Positions 1 through 6,967 of a stretch of DNA of 64,000 nucleotides are shown here, piece by piece. The DNA comes from Thermaerobacter marianensis DSM 12885 (GTDB lineage: Bacteria; Bacillota; Sulfobacillia; Thermaerobacterales; Thermaerobacteraceae), in NCBI RefSeq assembly GCF_000184705.1, contig NC_014831.1:1612001-1676000 (forward strand), given 5' to 3'. The notes under the pieces are model-generated. The model ran no database searches. It saw only the letters and a list, made by a program, of their open reading frames with translations, and had not been told where the DNA came from. Position numbers and translations under genes: made by a program. The stretch's first letter is position 1, and each line of letters opens with the position of its first letter.

Positions 1-611
1 CGGGCCCGGCGGAGCAGGGCCGCGGCCCGTTCCACCTCGGCGGGATCGGCGGGATGGGCCGGCCGGTCCGGCACCGGCGCCGGGAAGCGGACCGCATCCA
101 GCTGGACCTGGGCGAAGACCACGTCCAGCGGGATCTCCACGTACACCGGGCCGGGGACGCCGTGGAGGCTGCGCCGGAAGGCCAGGTTCAGGATCTCCGG
201 CAGGCGCCTGGCGTCCTGGACCTGCACCGCCCACTTGGTGATGGACCGCACCACCCCCAGGTGGTCCATCTCCTGCAGGCTGCCCCGGCCGGCGTGCTCC
301 AGCGGCCCCTGGCCGCCGAGGATGACCACCGGCGACTGGGCGCGGTGGGCGTTGGCGATGGCGGTGACGGCGTTCATCACGCCGGGACCGGCGGTGACGG
401 CGGCGACTCCGGGCCGCCGGGTGATGCGGGCGTAGGCGTCGGCGGCATAGACCGCCGCCTGCTCGTGGCGGACGTCGACCACCCGGATGCCCTCATCCAG
501 GCAACCGTCGTAGATGGGCATGATGTGCCCGCCGCACAGGGTGAAGAGCGCCCGGACCCCTTCCCGGGCCAGGGCCCGGGCGACGACGCGCCCGGCATGA
601 ACGTGGGCCAC
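1..611 (-). CDS. TPP-dependent enzyme, acetolactate synthase-like (N-terminal part, runs off the window)
   Basis: The first ~203 residues of a thiamine-pyrophosphate enzyme of the acetolactate synthase / pyruvate oxidase superfamily; the rest lies beyond the left edge. The visible part is the PYR domain: LCGGH near residues 25-29, RHEQAA with the glutamate (E50) that activates TPP, and TAGPGVMN at 73-80. E50 argues against glyoxylate carboligase, which has valine there. The GTG start at 609-611 sits 7 nt after a GGGGGG Shine-Dalgarno run. An acyl-CoA ligase gene lies ~300 bp upstream on the same strand. The substrate cannot be assigned without the C-terminal domain; acetolactate synthase large subunit or a decarboxylase of the family are the options. 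Confidence 0.8.
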   Translation of the reverse strand, partial: MAHVHAGRVVARALAREGVRALFTLCGGHIMPIYDGCLDEGIRVVDVRHEQAAVYAADAYARITRRPGVAAVTAGPGVMNAVTAIANAHRAQSPVVILGGQGPLEHAGRGSLQEMDHLGVVRSITKWAVQVQDARRLPEILNLAFRRSLHGVPGPVYVEIPLDVVFAQVQLDAVRFPAPVPDRPAHPADPAEVERAAALLRRA

Positions 612-911
612 GGCGATTCCCCCCGAGGTGGTGCATGAGCCCCGCAACCATGGGCCTCTTTCGCGGACCTTGACCAGATGGGTGACCAGATGGGAACCAG
701 GCGGCTTCGAACCGGTCCCGCAACCCGGACCCTGCGGGCATCCTGCGCGGGATCGGCCGGTGGAGGGCCGGCCGGGGCGGAGGACCATGGCCCGCAGGGC
801 CGCGTTCTTCCGGCGCCCGGACACCATGCGAGGTGCCGGCCCGCCCCGCCGCTGCCGACGGTCGCCGGGACGGAGCCTTGCCTCTGGGCCGCCGGTCGCC
901 CGTGAGGCCAG
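612..911. other. Intergenic stretch with a 12-bp tandem repeat
   Basis: No gene is seen in these 300 bases between the TPP-enzyme start (611) and the acyl-CoA ligase stop (912). It holds a perfect head-to-tail repeat of TGACCAGATGGG at 671-682 and 683-694, 60-85 bp upstream of the TPP-enzyme start. A small 7-bp hairpin at 754-774 could serve as a weak terminator for the ligase transcript. Confidence 0.5.
671..694. repeat. Perfect 12-bp tandem repeat, possible operator
   Basis: Two directly abutting copies of TGACCAGATGGG lie in the leader region of the TPP-enzyme gene. One helical turn per unit would put two protein-binding sites on the same DNA face. No known regulator motif was recognised. 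Confidence 0.5.
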
Positions 912-2555
912 TCAGCCTTGGGCACCGCCCCCCGCGGCCATGCGCGCCTTCTCCTCCTCGACCAGCACCCGGCGCAAGACCTTGCCCACGGCCGTCTTGG
1001 GCAGCTCGCTGCGGAACTCGACGAGCTTCGGCACCTTGTAGGCGGCCAGCCGCTGGCGGCAGAAGGCGACGATCTCGTCGGCGGTGGCGGTGGCGCCCGG
1101 CTTCGTCACGATGTACGCCTTCACCGTCTCGCCGCGGTAGGGATCGGGCACCCCCGCCACGCAGCACTCGGCCACGGCCGGGTGCTCGTACAGCACCTCT
1201 TCCACCTCGCGCGGGTAGACGTTGTACCCCGAGGCGATGATCATGTCCTTCTTGCGGTCGACGATGTAGAAGTATCCGTCCTCGTCCATCTTGGCGATGT
1301 CGCCGGTGTAGAGCCACCCGTCCCGCAGGGCCTCCGCCGTCTCCTCCGGCCGGTTCCAGTAGCCCTTCATCACCTGCGGGCCGCGGATGCGCAGCTCGCC
1401 CACCTCGCCCGGCCCCAGCACGCGGGTGCCCGTCTCCACGTCGACGATCTCGGCGTCGGTGTCGGGGTACGGGATGCCGATGCTGCCGGGCTTCCGCACG
1501 CCGTGCACGGGATTGCAGTGCGTGACCGGCGAGGCCTCGGACAGGCCGTAGCCCTCCAGCACCTGGGCGCCGAAGCGCCGTTCGAAGGCCTGCATGACCT
1601 CCACCGGCATCGCCGCGCCGCCCGAGTTGCAGAACTGGATGGAGCCCACCCCGTACGCCTCGGCGTTGGGGTAGTTGTTGACCGCCACGTACATGGTGGG
1701 CACGCCGGGGAAGAAGTTGGGCCGGGTCGCCTTGATGATCTCCATGACCTCGGGCAGCTCGAAGCGCGGCACCAGGATGAGCTCGTAGCCCGAGGCCAGG
1801 CCGTAGTTCATGCACACCGTCATGCCGTAGGAGTGGAAGAGGGGCAGGATCGTCAGGATGCGGCCCTCGCCGGGCTTCATCCGCTCCGCCGCGGGGAACC
1901 AGTGCTGTACCTGGATCGTGTTGGCCACCAGGTTGCGGTGGGTCAGCATGGCCCCCTTGGACCGGCCCGTGGTGCCGCCGGTGTACTGCAGCACGGCCAC
2001 GTCGTCCCGGGGGTCGATGGCCACCGCCGGCGGCTCGCCGCTCGCGCCGGCCAGCAGCTCCTCGAAGGACCTCGCCTCGGGTCCAGGCTGGACGTGGCCC
2101 AGCAGGCGGGCGACCAGGATGTGCTCCAGCGGAAGATCCGGCTGTGCGGCCTGCACCGTGGGATAGACGGCGTCCCCGACGATCAGCACCTTGGCCCCGC
2201 TGTCGTGGATCAGGTCGCGCAGCTCCCGCGGCGTGTACAGCGGGTTGACCTGGGCGACGATGGCGCCGAGGCGCAGGGTGGCGTAGTAGCCGATCACGTA
2301 CTGGGGGCAGTTGGGCAGCATGAGGGCCACCCGGTCGCCCTTCCCGACGCCCAGGGATGCCAGGGCCGCCGCGCAACGGTTGACCTGCGCCCACAGCTCG
2401 GCGTATGTCATGCGGACCATGTAGTACCGCAGGGCCGGCAGGTCGGGATGCGCGCGGGCCGTGGTGGCCAGCAGTTCGTACAGGGGCACCTCGGGATATT
2501 CCAGATGGGCCGGCACGTTGGCCGGATAGTGCTTGAGCCACGGCTTTCCCGCCAT
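912..2555 (-). CDS. fadD: Long-chain fatty-acid--CoA ligase (AMP-forming)
   Basis: A 547-residue acyl-CoA synthetase of the ANL superfamily, forming acyl-CoA from fatty acid, ATP and CoA through an acyl-adenylate. The adenylation motifs occur in order: the P-loop YTGGTTGRSKGAMLTH near residue 195, YGLSEASP near 330, YTGDIAKMDEDGY near 415, KKDMIIASGYNVYPREVEE near 435, and PKTAVGKVLRR with the catalytic C-terminal lysine near 520. No signal peptide is seen, so it acts in the cytoplasm or on the inner membrane face. The ATG at 2553-2555 follows GGGGGAG by 4 nt; a longer reading of 24 residues upstream lacks a ribosome site. Monocistronic or upstream of the TPP enzyme. Chain-length preference cannot be read from the sequence. 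Confidence 0.9.
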   Translation of the reverse strand: MAGKPWLKHYPANVPAHLEYPEVPLYELLATTARAHPDLPALRYYMVRMTYAELWAQVNRCAAALASLGVGKGDRVALMLPNCPQYVIGYYATLRLGAIVAQVNPLYTPRELRDLIHDSGAKVLIVGDAVYPTVQAAQPDLPLEHILVARLLGHVQPGPEARSFEELLAGASGEPPAVAIDPRDDVAVLQYTGGTTGRSKGAMLTHRNLVANTIQVQHWFPAAERMKPGEGRILTILPLFHSYGMTVCMNYGLASGYELILVPRFELPEVMEIIKATRPNFFPGVPTMYVAVNNYPNAEAYGVGSIQFCNSGGAAMPVEVMQAFERRFGAQVLEGYGLSEASPVTHCNPVHGVRKPGSIGIPYPDTDAEIVDVETGTRVLGPGEVGELRIRGPQVMKGYWNRPEETAEALRDGWLYTGDIAKMDEDGYFYIVDRKKDMIIASGYNVYPREVEEVLYEHPAVAECCVAGVPDPYRGETVKAYIVTKPGATATADEIVAFCRQRLAAYKVPKLVEFRSELPKTAVGKVLRRVLVEEEKARMAAGGGAQG

Positions 2556-2885
2556 GGTCACTCCCCCTCTCGCGATGTGACGCCCCCCAGTCGGCTCAAG
2601 TCCCATATTCGTGCAATGGGGCGTCAACCCTGTTGCGCCGTCGCCGGGTCGCCGCAGCGAAACGGCCCCGCCGGACGAACCGGCCGAGCGGGCCGGCGAG
2701 CCGGTGACCCGTGGGTCCCGTCGGCCACGGTAAGGCCTGTCGCCCTGGCCCGTCAGGGCGGGGATGACGCCCCCTGGGGGAGGCGGGCGCGGGCAAGGCC
2801 GGCCGGGCTCGCGGCGGGAGACGCCGGCTGGCCGGGCCGGGCGGCTCGGTGGGGCCGCAGCCGGATCGGGGGAGCCGGCCCGGGC
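2556..2885. other. Intergenic stretch with possible fadD promoter elements
   Basis: 330 bases without a gene. Reading toward fadD (minus strand) there is a TTGACG box (2622-2627) and a short interrupted palindrome CCCAT-N9-ATGGG (2602-2620) that could be an operator, but no good -10 at proper spacing. A 7-bp hairpin at 2741-2760 could end the CofE-like transcript. One copy of the dispersed GGACGAACCGG element lies at 2673-2683. Confidence 0.35.
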
Positions 2886-3617
2886 CTAGCCGGCCGGGGG
2901 CATGGCGCCGCCTCCGGTCGCCGCCGGGCCGCGTTCGTCCGACCGGGGCCGGAGGATGGCTAGCGGGGCCTGCTGGTCCGTGTTGCCCCACGGGTTCGAG
3001 CGCATGACCACGAGCACCGCCTGGCGGTCGACGCCTGGGCTTGCCCCCACCACCTCCGCCTTGCCGAGGTCGTTGGCGTCGACGATGCAGGCGCCGATGC
3101 CCGGTCCCAGGGCCCGCGCCAGGCTCGCGGCCACGCCGTCGGGGTCGGCCGGTGGCAAGACGATGTGCTTGTCGAAGGGGGCCAGGGTGCCCATGACGTC
3201 GTCGATCACCCGGGCGTAGTAGCCGGCGATGCGGTAGAAGTCGCCGCTGCGGCGCAGCAGGAGCCGGCTGGCGCCCCCCACCAGGAAGGCCAGCGCCACC
3301 CGCCACCGGCCGGTGTGCTCGATCACCGCCTGCAGCGAGTAGGGCGACGAGCAGCTCCCCTCCTGGTCGATGAACCGGCACACCAGGCGGGCCAGGGTGC
3401 CGGGACGGAGCTGCTCGGGCCGCAGCAGGCGGCCCTGGGTGATGGACACGATCTTGGTCGAGACCGCCACCACGTCGCCCGGCTGCAGCCGGCCGCGGGT
3501 GTAGCGGGCGACCACCTCCTCCAGGTCGTGGGCGGGGGTGATGATCTCGGTGCGGATGACCTCGACCTCGAAAGGGGGCTTGGAGGCCGGGCGGCCCAGC
3601 CGGTGGCCGGTGGCCAT
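2886..3617 (-). CDS. CofE-like coenzyme F420-0:L-glutamate ligase domain protein
   Basis: A 243-residue protein with the fold of coenzyme F420:gamma-glutamyl ligase (CofE, PF01996-like). Recognisable segments are the opening IRTEIITPAHDLEEVV, the GDVVAVSTKIVSITQGR stretch, and GACIVDANDLGKAEVVG followed by a Q-A-V-L-V segment toward the C-terminus. The family adds glutamate to F420-0 with GTP, but CofE-like proteins also occur in Firmicutes with no demonstrated F420, and no other cof gene is seen here, so the true substrate is open. The ATG at 3615-3617 follows GGAGGG; its start is 3 nt from the stop of the preceding membrane-protein gene, showing tight operon coupling. The C-terminus is Pro/Gly-rich. 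Confidence 0.75.
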   Translation of the reverse strand: MATGHRLGRPASKPPFEVEVIRTEIITPAHDLEEVVARYTRGRLQPGDVVAVSTKIVSITQGRLLRPEQLRPGTLARLVCRFIDQEGSCSSPYSLQAVIEHTGRWRVALAFLVGGASRLLLRRSGDFYRIAGYYARVIDDVMGTLAPFDKHIVLPPADPDGVAASLARALGPGIGACIVDANDLGKAEVVGASPGVDRQAVLVVMRSNPWGNTDQQAPLAILRPRSDERGPAATGGGAMPPAG

Positions 3618-3619
3618 GG

Positions 3620-4300
3620 CTAGACCCTCCCCCCGGAGCCGGCGGCCGGCCGGCGGAGCGGTTCGGTGGGGCGACCGGCGCCCGTCCCGCGCCCGCCGTC
3701 CCGAGCGCGCCCGGCCACGGTCCGCACCGGTCCCCGGCGAGGGGGTGAGCCGGTGCCGGTGGTGACGGACGAACCGGCCGCCGGCGGTGCAGGCCGGGCG
3801 GCCTTGCCGGCCTCCGCCAGCGGCAGGCGCACCTCCGTCAGAACCCACCGCAGGGGCGTCCGGCCGATTACCCCGTGCCGGACCACCAATCCCATTGCAT
3901 TGAGGGCGGCCAGCCGGTCCAGGGCGCCGGCGGGCCCGTAAGCCGCCAGCTCGACCTCCAGCGGCACCACCTGCCCGGGCTTTAGGAGGGTGGCGCTCCA
4001 GTAGCCCGTCTCCTGCACCCCGGGCCAGAAGAAGGCCACCGACCAGCGCAAGGGCGCCGCCCACCGTCCCAGGAATTCCGGCCGCACCAGGATCTCGTAG
4101 AGCATCCCCTTTTGCCGGCCGCGGTTGACCACGGGCAAGCGGAACCGGACCCGCCAACACCCCGGGCTCCGGTCGACCTCGAGGATCTCCACCGCCCCGG
4201 CGTCGCAACGCACGTCGGCGTCTCCCTGGCGGCGCACGTAAAGGGCCAGGGCCGCCGGGCCCGCGGCCAGGCCGGCGAGGGTCCAAGCCAGCCAGCGCAA
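3620..4300 (-). CDS. Conserved hypothetical membrane-anchored protein
   Basis: A 226-residue protein of unknown function. The TTG start at 4298-4300 follows GGGGAGG by 7 nt and begins one clear membrane segment (LRWLAWTLAGLAAGPAALAL), predicting an N-terminal anchor. The following ~150 residues look like a beta-rich extracytoplasmic domain (VEILEVDRSPGCWRVRFRLPVVN and similar strands), and the last ~50 are Pro/Gly/Arg-rich and probably disordered. The stop codon lies 3 nt before the CofE-like start, so the two are probably translated together. One copy of GGACGAACCGG (3767-3777) falls in the coding part for the disordered tail. Not recognised as a named family. Confidence 0.7.
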   Translation of the reverse strand: MRWLAWTLAGLAAGPAALALYVRRQGDADVRCDAGAVEILEVDRSPGCWRVRFRLPVVNRGRQKGMLYEILVRPEFLGRWAAPLRWSVAFFWPGVQETGYWSATLLKPGQVVPLEVELAAYGPAGALDRLAALNAMGLVVRHGVIGRTPLRWVLTEVRLPLAEAGKAARPAPPAAGSSVTTGTGSPPRRGPVRTVAGRARDGGRGTGAGRPTEPLRRPAAGSGGRV

Positions 4301-4575
4301 GGCGGTTCCTCCCCTGCGCCGCGCTCGGGCCAAGTCCGGGGCGACCCGTCGCCGGGGAGCCAAAAGCCGGCCCCTTGCGGCATGGAGCGCCGGCGAGCGC
4401 CCACGGCCCATGGGGCGGTGCCCCACCCATCCCGCTGCCCGGGGCCCGCCGGCCCCGACCGGACCGCAGCCCGGCCCGAAGGGGATGGTCGCCCATCCCG
4501 GCCGGTACGATGGCCCGGCGCGGCGCACCCGCACCATATGCACCAGCAGGAGGAACCGTCACGGCACCGCCCATC

Positions 4576-5490
4576 CTACCGGTCCCGGAGGTCCGGTGCC
4601 GGCTCGGGGCCCGCCTCGCCGCGGCGGTGGCGGATCACCCCGCGGACGATGGCCTCGGCCAGCTGGCGGCGCTTGCCGGCGTCGTGGAGGATGGCCCGGT
4701 CGTGGGGGCTGTCGACGAAGCCGAGTTCCACCAGCACGCCGGGCATGCGGGTCAGGCGGAGCACCCGGTAGCGGCCGGTCTGGATCTCGCGGTAGTTGTC
4801 CGGGTCGACCTTCTTGAGCTCGTCCTGCACCAGCAGCGCCAGCCGGCGGCTCTCCTCCCGGCCGGGGAAGTAGAAGGTCTGGGCGCCGAAGCAGGTGGGG
4901 TCGGGGAACCAGTTGACGTGGATGCTGAGGAAGTAGTCGGCGCCGTTGGCGTTGGCGATCTCGATGCGCGGATCCAGGTCCAGGTCCTCGTCGGTGGTGC
5001 GGGTCAGCAGCACCCGCGCCCCCTGGTCCCGCAGCAGCTTCCGCAGGAGGAACGAGAAATCCAGAGCGATCTCACTCTCGATGGTGTTGGAGGGCAAATG
5101 GCAGGCGCCGCGGTCGACGCCGCCGTGGCCGGGATCGACCACGATCAGGGTGCCGGCCAGGGGGCCCTGTTCGGGGGAGGCAGCCACGCCCGCCACCCGG
5201 CCCAGGGCCAGCAGCGCCAGGGCACCCAGGAGCAGCCACGGTGCCCAGCCCGGCCCGGCCGGGCCCCACCGGCCACGGTCCGGACCGCCCCCGTGCCCCT
5301 TCGCCGGCGCCGGGCCCCGCGATGCCCCGGACCCGCGGGCGGGCCGGCCGGCCTCCCAAGCCCCTCGGCGGAGAAAGGTCCCCCATGCCGGCTGGTTGCG
5401 CCACGAAAGCCAGCGCCCAAAAGCCCCGCCCTCCCGAACGGCAGCCGAGGGCGGGGTGCCCACGTCCTTGCCGGCGTCGCCGCGATTCAA
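4576..5490 (-). CDS. cwlD: N-acetylmuramoyl-L-alanine amidase (Amidase_3, CwlD-like)
   Basis: A zinc-dependent amidase cutting the bond between N-acetylmuramate and L-alanine of peptidoglycan. The Amidase_3 signatures are present: VVDPGHGGVDRGA with the first zinc histidine, TIESEIALDFSF with the glutamate ligand, LLTRTTDEDLDLDPRIEIAN, FLSIHVNW with the next histidine, and PGVLVELGFVDSPHD with the catalytic glutamate. A membrane segment (WLLLGALALLALGRVAGVAA) precedes the catalytic domain, as in CwlD, which prepares spore cortex muramic lactam. The start is uncertain: a TTG at 5490 behind GGGGGG (304 residues) is used here; GTG at 5463 is an alternative. Both give a longer, Arg/Gly-rich N-terminus than the usual ~240-residue CwlD. 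The specific CwlD assignment is inference. Confidence 0.8.
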   Translation of the reverse strand: MNRGDAGKDVGTPPSAAVREGGAFGRWLSWRNQPAWGTFLRRGAWEAGRPARGSGASRGPAPAKGHGGGPDRGRWGPAGPGWAPWLLLGALALLALGRVAGVAASPEQGPLAGTLIVVDPGHGGVDRGACHLPSNTIESEIALDFSFLLRKLLRDQGARVLLTRTTDEDLDLDPRIEIANANGADYFLSIHVNWFPDPTCFGAQTFYFPGREESRRLALLVQDELKKVDPDNYREIQTGRYRVLRLTRMPGVLVELGFVDSPHDRAILHDAGKRRQLAEAIVRGVIRHRRGEAGPEPAPDLRDR

Positions 5491-5589
5491 GCCCCATGTC
5501 CCCCCGCCGGGGGCGGCCCGTGCCCGTCCCTGGGAACCCTCCGGCGGCGTCCCGGCGCCCGGTACCGTAGGGCGCAGGCCGCCGGGTGG

Positions 5590-5700
5590 GCGGTCGCGCC
5601 ACCGGCGCCCCGGGGGCGGGTCGTCCCACCGGTGCGCCCGGCGCCGGCGGCCCCGCCGGCTCGCCGCGGCCGGTCGCCCCACCGGCGCCCCTGGAGCCGG
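5590..5700. repeat. GC-rich degenerate repeat, CCACCGG units
   Basis: Three imperfect copies of a unit beginning CCACCGGCGCCC or CCACCGGTGCGCCC occur near 5595, 5629 and 5679, in the gap between the amidase and the arginine decarboxylase. No coding frame here resembles a known protein. Confidence 0.35.
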
Positions 5701-5746
5701 CGGTCCCGCCCGCCGCCCGGGAACCGGTCACCCCGCGGGGCGCCGC

Positions 5747-6214
5747 TCACGGGCCGTACCAGAGCACGCACCCGGCGAAGACGCACCCGCACCGCTCCAC
5801 CACGTGCTCCACGGCGCGGACCAGGATCTCCCGCGGGCGGCCCCCGCGAATGGTGAAGCTCTCCTCCACCATGCGGCGGATGGCAGCTTCCACCTCGCTG
5901 GCACTGGCATATGCGGTGTGCTCCATGATCATGCCGAACCGGCCGGGGTCATCCCGGCCCACGGCCACGGCCGCCGCGATGCGGGTCCCCGGCTCGGCCG
6001 ATACCAGCCGCCCATAGGCGATGGGAACCAGGGCGCCGGGCGGAAGAACCAGCCGTTCCAGGGCCTTGGCACCCGGAGGCAGGATGCTGGAAACCTTCAC
6101 CAGGTTGACGTTGGCCACCCCGGCGTCGAGGAGCGCCGCATCGAAGGCCGTCAGGGGCGTCTCGCCTTCGGCCCGCCCCGTCACCAGGGCAAACCGGTTG
6201 GGAATCGGCAACAT
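5747..6214 (-). CDS. Pyruvoyl-dependent arginine decarboxylase
   Basis: A 155-residue proenzyme that cuts itself between two serines to form a beta chain and an alpha chain with an N-terminal pyruvoyl group, then converts arginine to agmatine. The processing site is the S42-S43 pair in NLVKVSSILPPG, matching the Ser52-Ser53 site of the Methanocaldococcus enzyme. The C-terminal part (MIMEHTAYASASEVEA... and the EESFTIRGG region) is typical of the family. The ATG at 6212-6214 follows GGAGGTG by 9 nt. Transcribed away from the unusual 6215-6665 region. The product would feed polyamine synthesis, important in thermophiles; no agmatine ureohydrolase gene is visible nearby. Confidence 0.9.
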   Translation of the reverse strand: MLPIPNRFALVTGRAEGETPLTAFDAALLDAGVANVNLVKVSSILPPGAKALERLVLPPGALVPIAYGRLVSAEPGTRIAAAVAVGRDDPGRFGMIMEHTAYASASEVEAAIRRMVEESFTIRGGRPREILVRAVEHVVERCGCVFAGCVLWYGP

Positions 6215-6395
6215 CGCCACCGGCACCTCCCGGCCGTCCTTGCCGGCGCTGCCCGGGCCCGGGTCCGCCGTAGGCGTTCGACTCGGCCCGAGGCCGGCGC
6301 GGTTCACGCCCCATGCTATGGCCGTGGCGCCGCGGGGGTGCAGTACGGGTCCGGGCGGCCGCCGGGGCGACCGCCCGTCACCGCCCGTCCAAGAC

Positions 6396-6499
6396 ATGTC
6401 CACAGCGGAACGCCGGTTCATCCCCAACCGGGGCCGATTTGTCCTCACCATACCCGCCCTTATCCCCAGCCATCGACGCTTGTCCACAGTTTGTCAACA
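6396..6499 (+). promoter_or_regulatory. Phased cluster of six DnaA-box-like 9-mers
   Basis: Six same-orientation 9-mers resembling the DnaA box (TTATCCACA, or TTGTCCACA in high-GC bacteria) start at 6396 (ATGTCCACA), 6418 (TCATCCCCA), 6439 (TTGTCCTCA), 6460 (TTATCCCCA), 6480 (TTGTCCACA, perfect to the high-GC form) and 6491 (TTGTCAACA). Start-to-start spacings are 22, 21, 21, 20 and 11 bp, i.e. two and then one helical turns. There is no dnaA, dnaN or rpmH next to it, so a DnaA-titration or DnaA-regulated site is likelier than oriC. Other proteins could bind it. Confidence 0.5.
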
Positions 6500-6550
6500 A
6501 GGAGCGACACGGTCTTCCAAGAAGGGACAAGGCGTCAGCGGCCTGTCGCG

Positions 6551-6601
6551 CCGGACCGGGGTCGCCCCGAAGGGGGAGGGCGGGGCGACCCGACGGTCCG
6601 G
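6551..6601 (+). promoter_or_regulatory. Large hairpin in the leader of the Spo0E-like gene
   Basis: The arms at 6551-6569 and 6581-6601 pair over 19 bp with only a 2-nt bulge (GA at 6592-6593). The 11-nt loop is purine-rich (AAGGGGGAGGG). It ends 64 nt before the GTG start of the Spo0E-like gene, with no U-tract, so it may stabilise or attenuate the leader rather than terminate. Confidence 0.5.
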
Positions 6602-6665
6602 CCTCTGCCGATTCGACCCCTGGCTTCCCCCTGCCCCGAGTTCCCCAAGGTTGGAGGTGGACGGC

Positions 6666-6902
6666 GTGGCGTCCCCAGTCCCGTCCGGCCGGCATCGCTG
6701 GCCCGGCCTGGTGGAGCACCGGGCCGAACAGGCCGAGATCGAGCGCCTGCGCAACCTGCTCTACCGGCTGGCCCGCCGGCGGGGCTACGCCGATCCCCAG
6801 GTGGTCGAACTCAGCCGCCAGCTGGACGACCTGATCACGGCCTGGTACCGCGCCCACGGAGCGCCCGGGCGCCTTGAGCCCCGTACCCTGACGGCCTCTT
6901 GA
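6666..6902 (+). CDS. Spo0E-like aspartyl-phosphate phosphatase
   Basis: A 78-residue small helical protein with the Spo0E-family signature: two helices, ERLRNLLYRLARRRG (26-40) and DPQVVELSRQLDDLI (43-57), the second holding the SxxLD motif (S50-R-Q-L-D54) that dephosphorylates response-regulator aspartates such as that of Spo0A. The GTG start at 6666 follows GGAGG by 8 nt; reading further upstream would run through the DnaA-box cluster and hairpin. The ~20 N-terminal residues are an extension. It would act as a brake on the sporulation phosphorelay. The location behind a DnaA-box-like array hints at replication-linked control (inference). Confidence 0.8.
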   Translation: MASPVPSGRHRWPGLVEHRAEQAEIERLRNLLYRLARRRGYADPQVVELSRQLDDLITAWYRAHGAPGRLEPRTLTAS

Positions 6903-6950
6903 CGGCGGCCGGAGCGCCCCGGCCCCACCCCGCCCCGCCCCGGCACCGCA

Positions 6951-6960
6951 GTGGTAAAAT
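6951..6960 (+). promoter_or_regulatory. Extended -10 promoter giving a near-leaderless start
   Basis: TGG followed by TAAAAT (6955-6960) fits an extended -10 element. Only 7 bases separate it from the ATG of the HAD gene (6968), so transcription would start at or next to the ATG. The HAD gene has no convincing Shine-Dalgarno sequence, which agrees with a leaderless mRNA. Confidence 0.45.
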
Positions 6961-6967
6961 CAACGGC

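Noticed and set aside
6396-6499. Chromosomal replication origin
   Set aside because: DnaA-box-like repeats are present, but there is no AT-rich unwinding stretch and no dnaA, dnaN, rpmH or gyr genes beside them; kept as a DnaA-site finding only.
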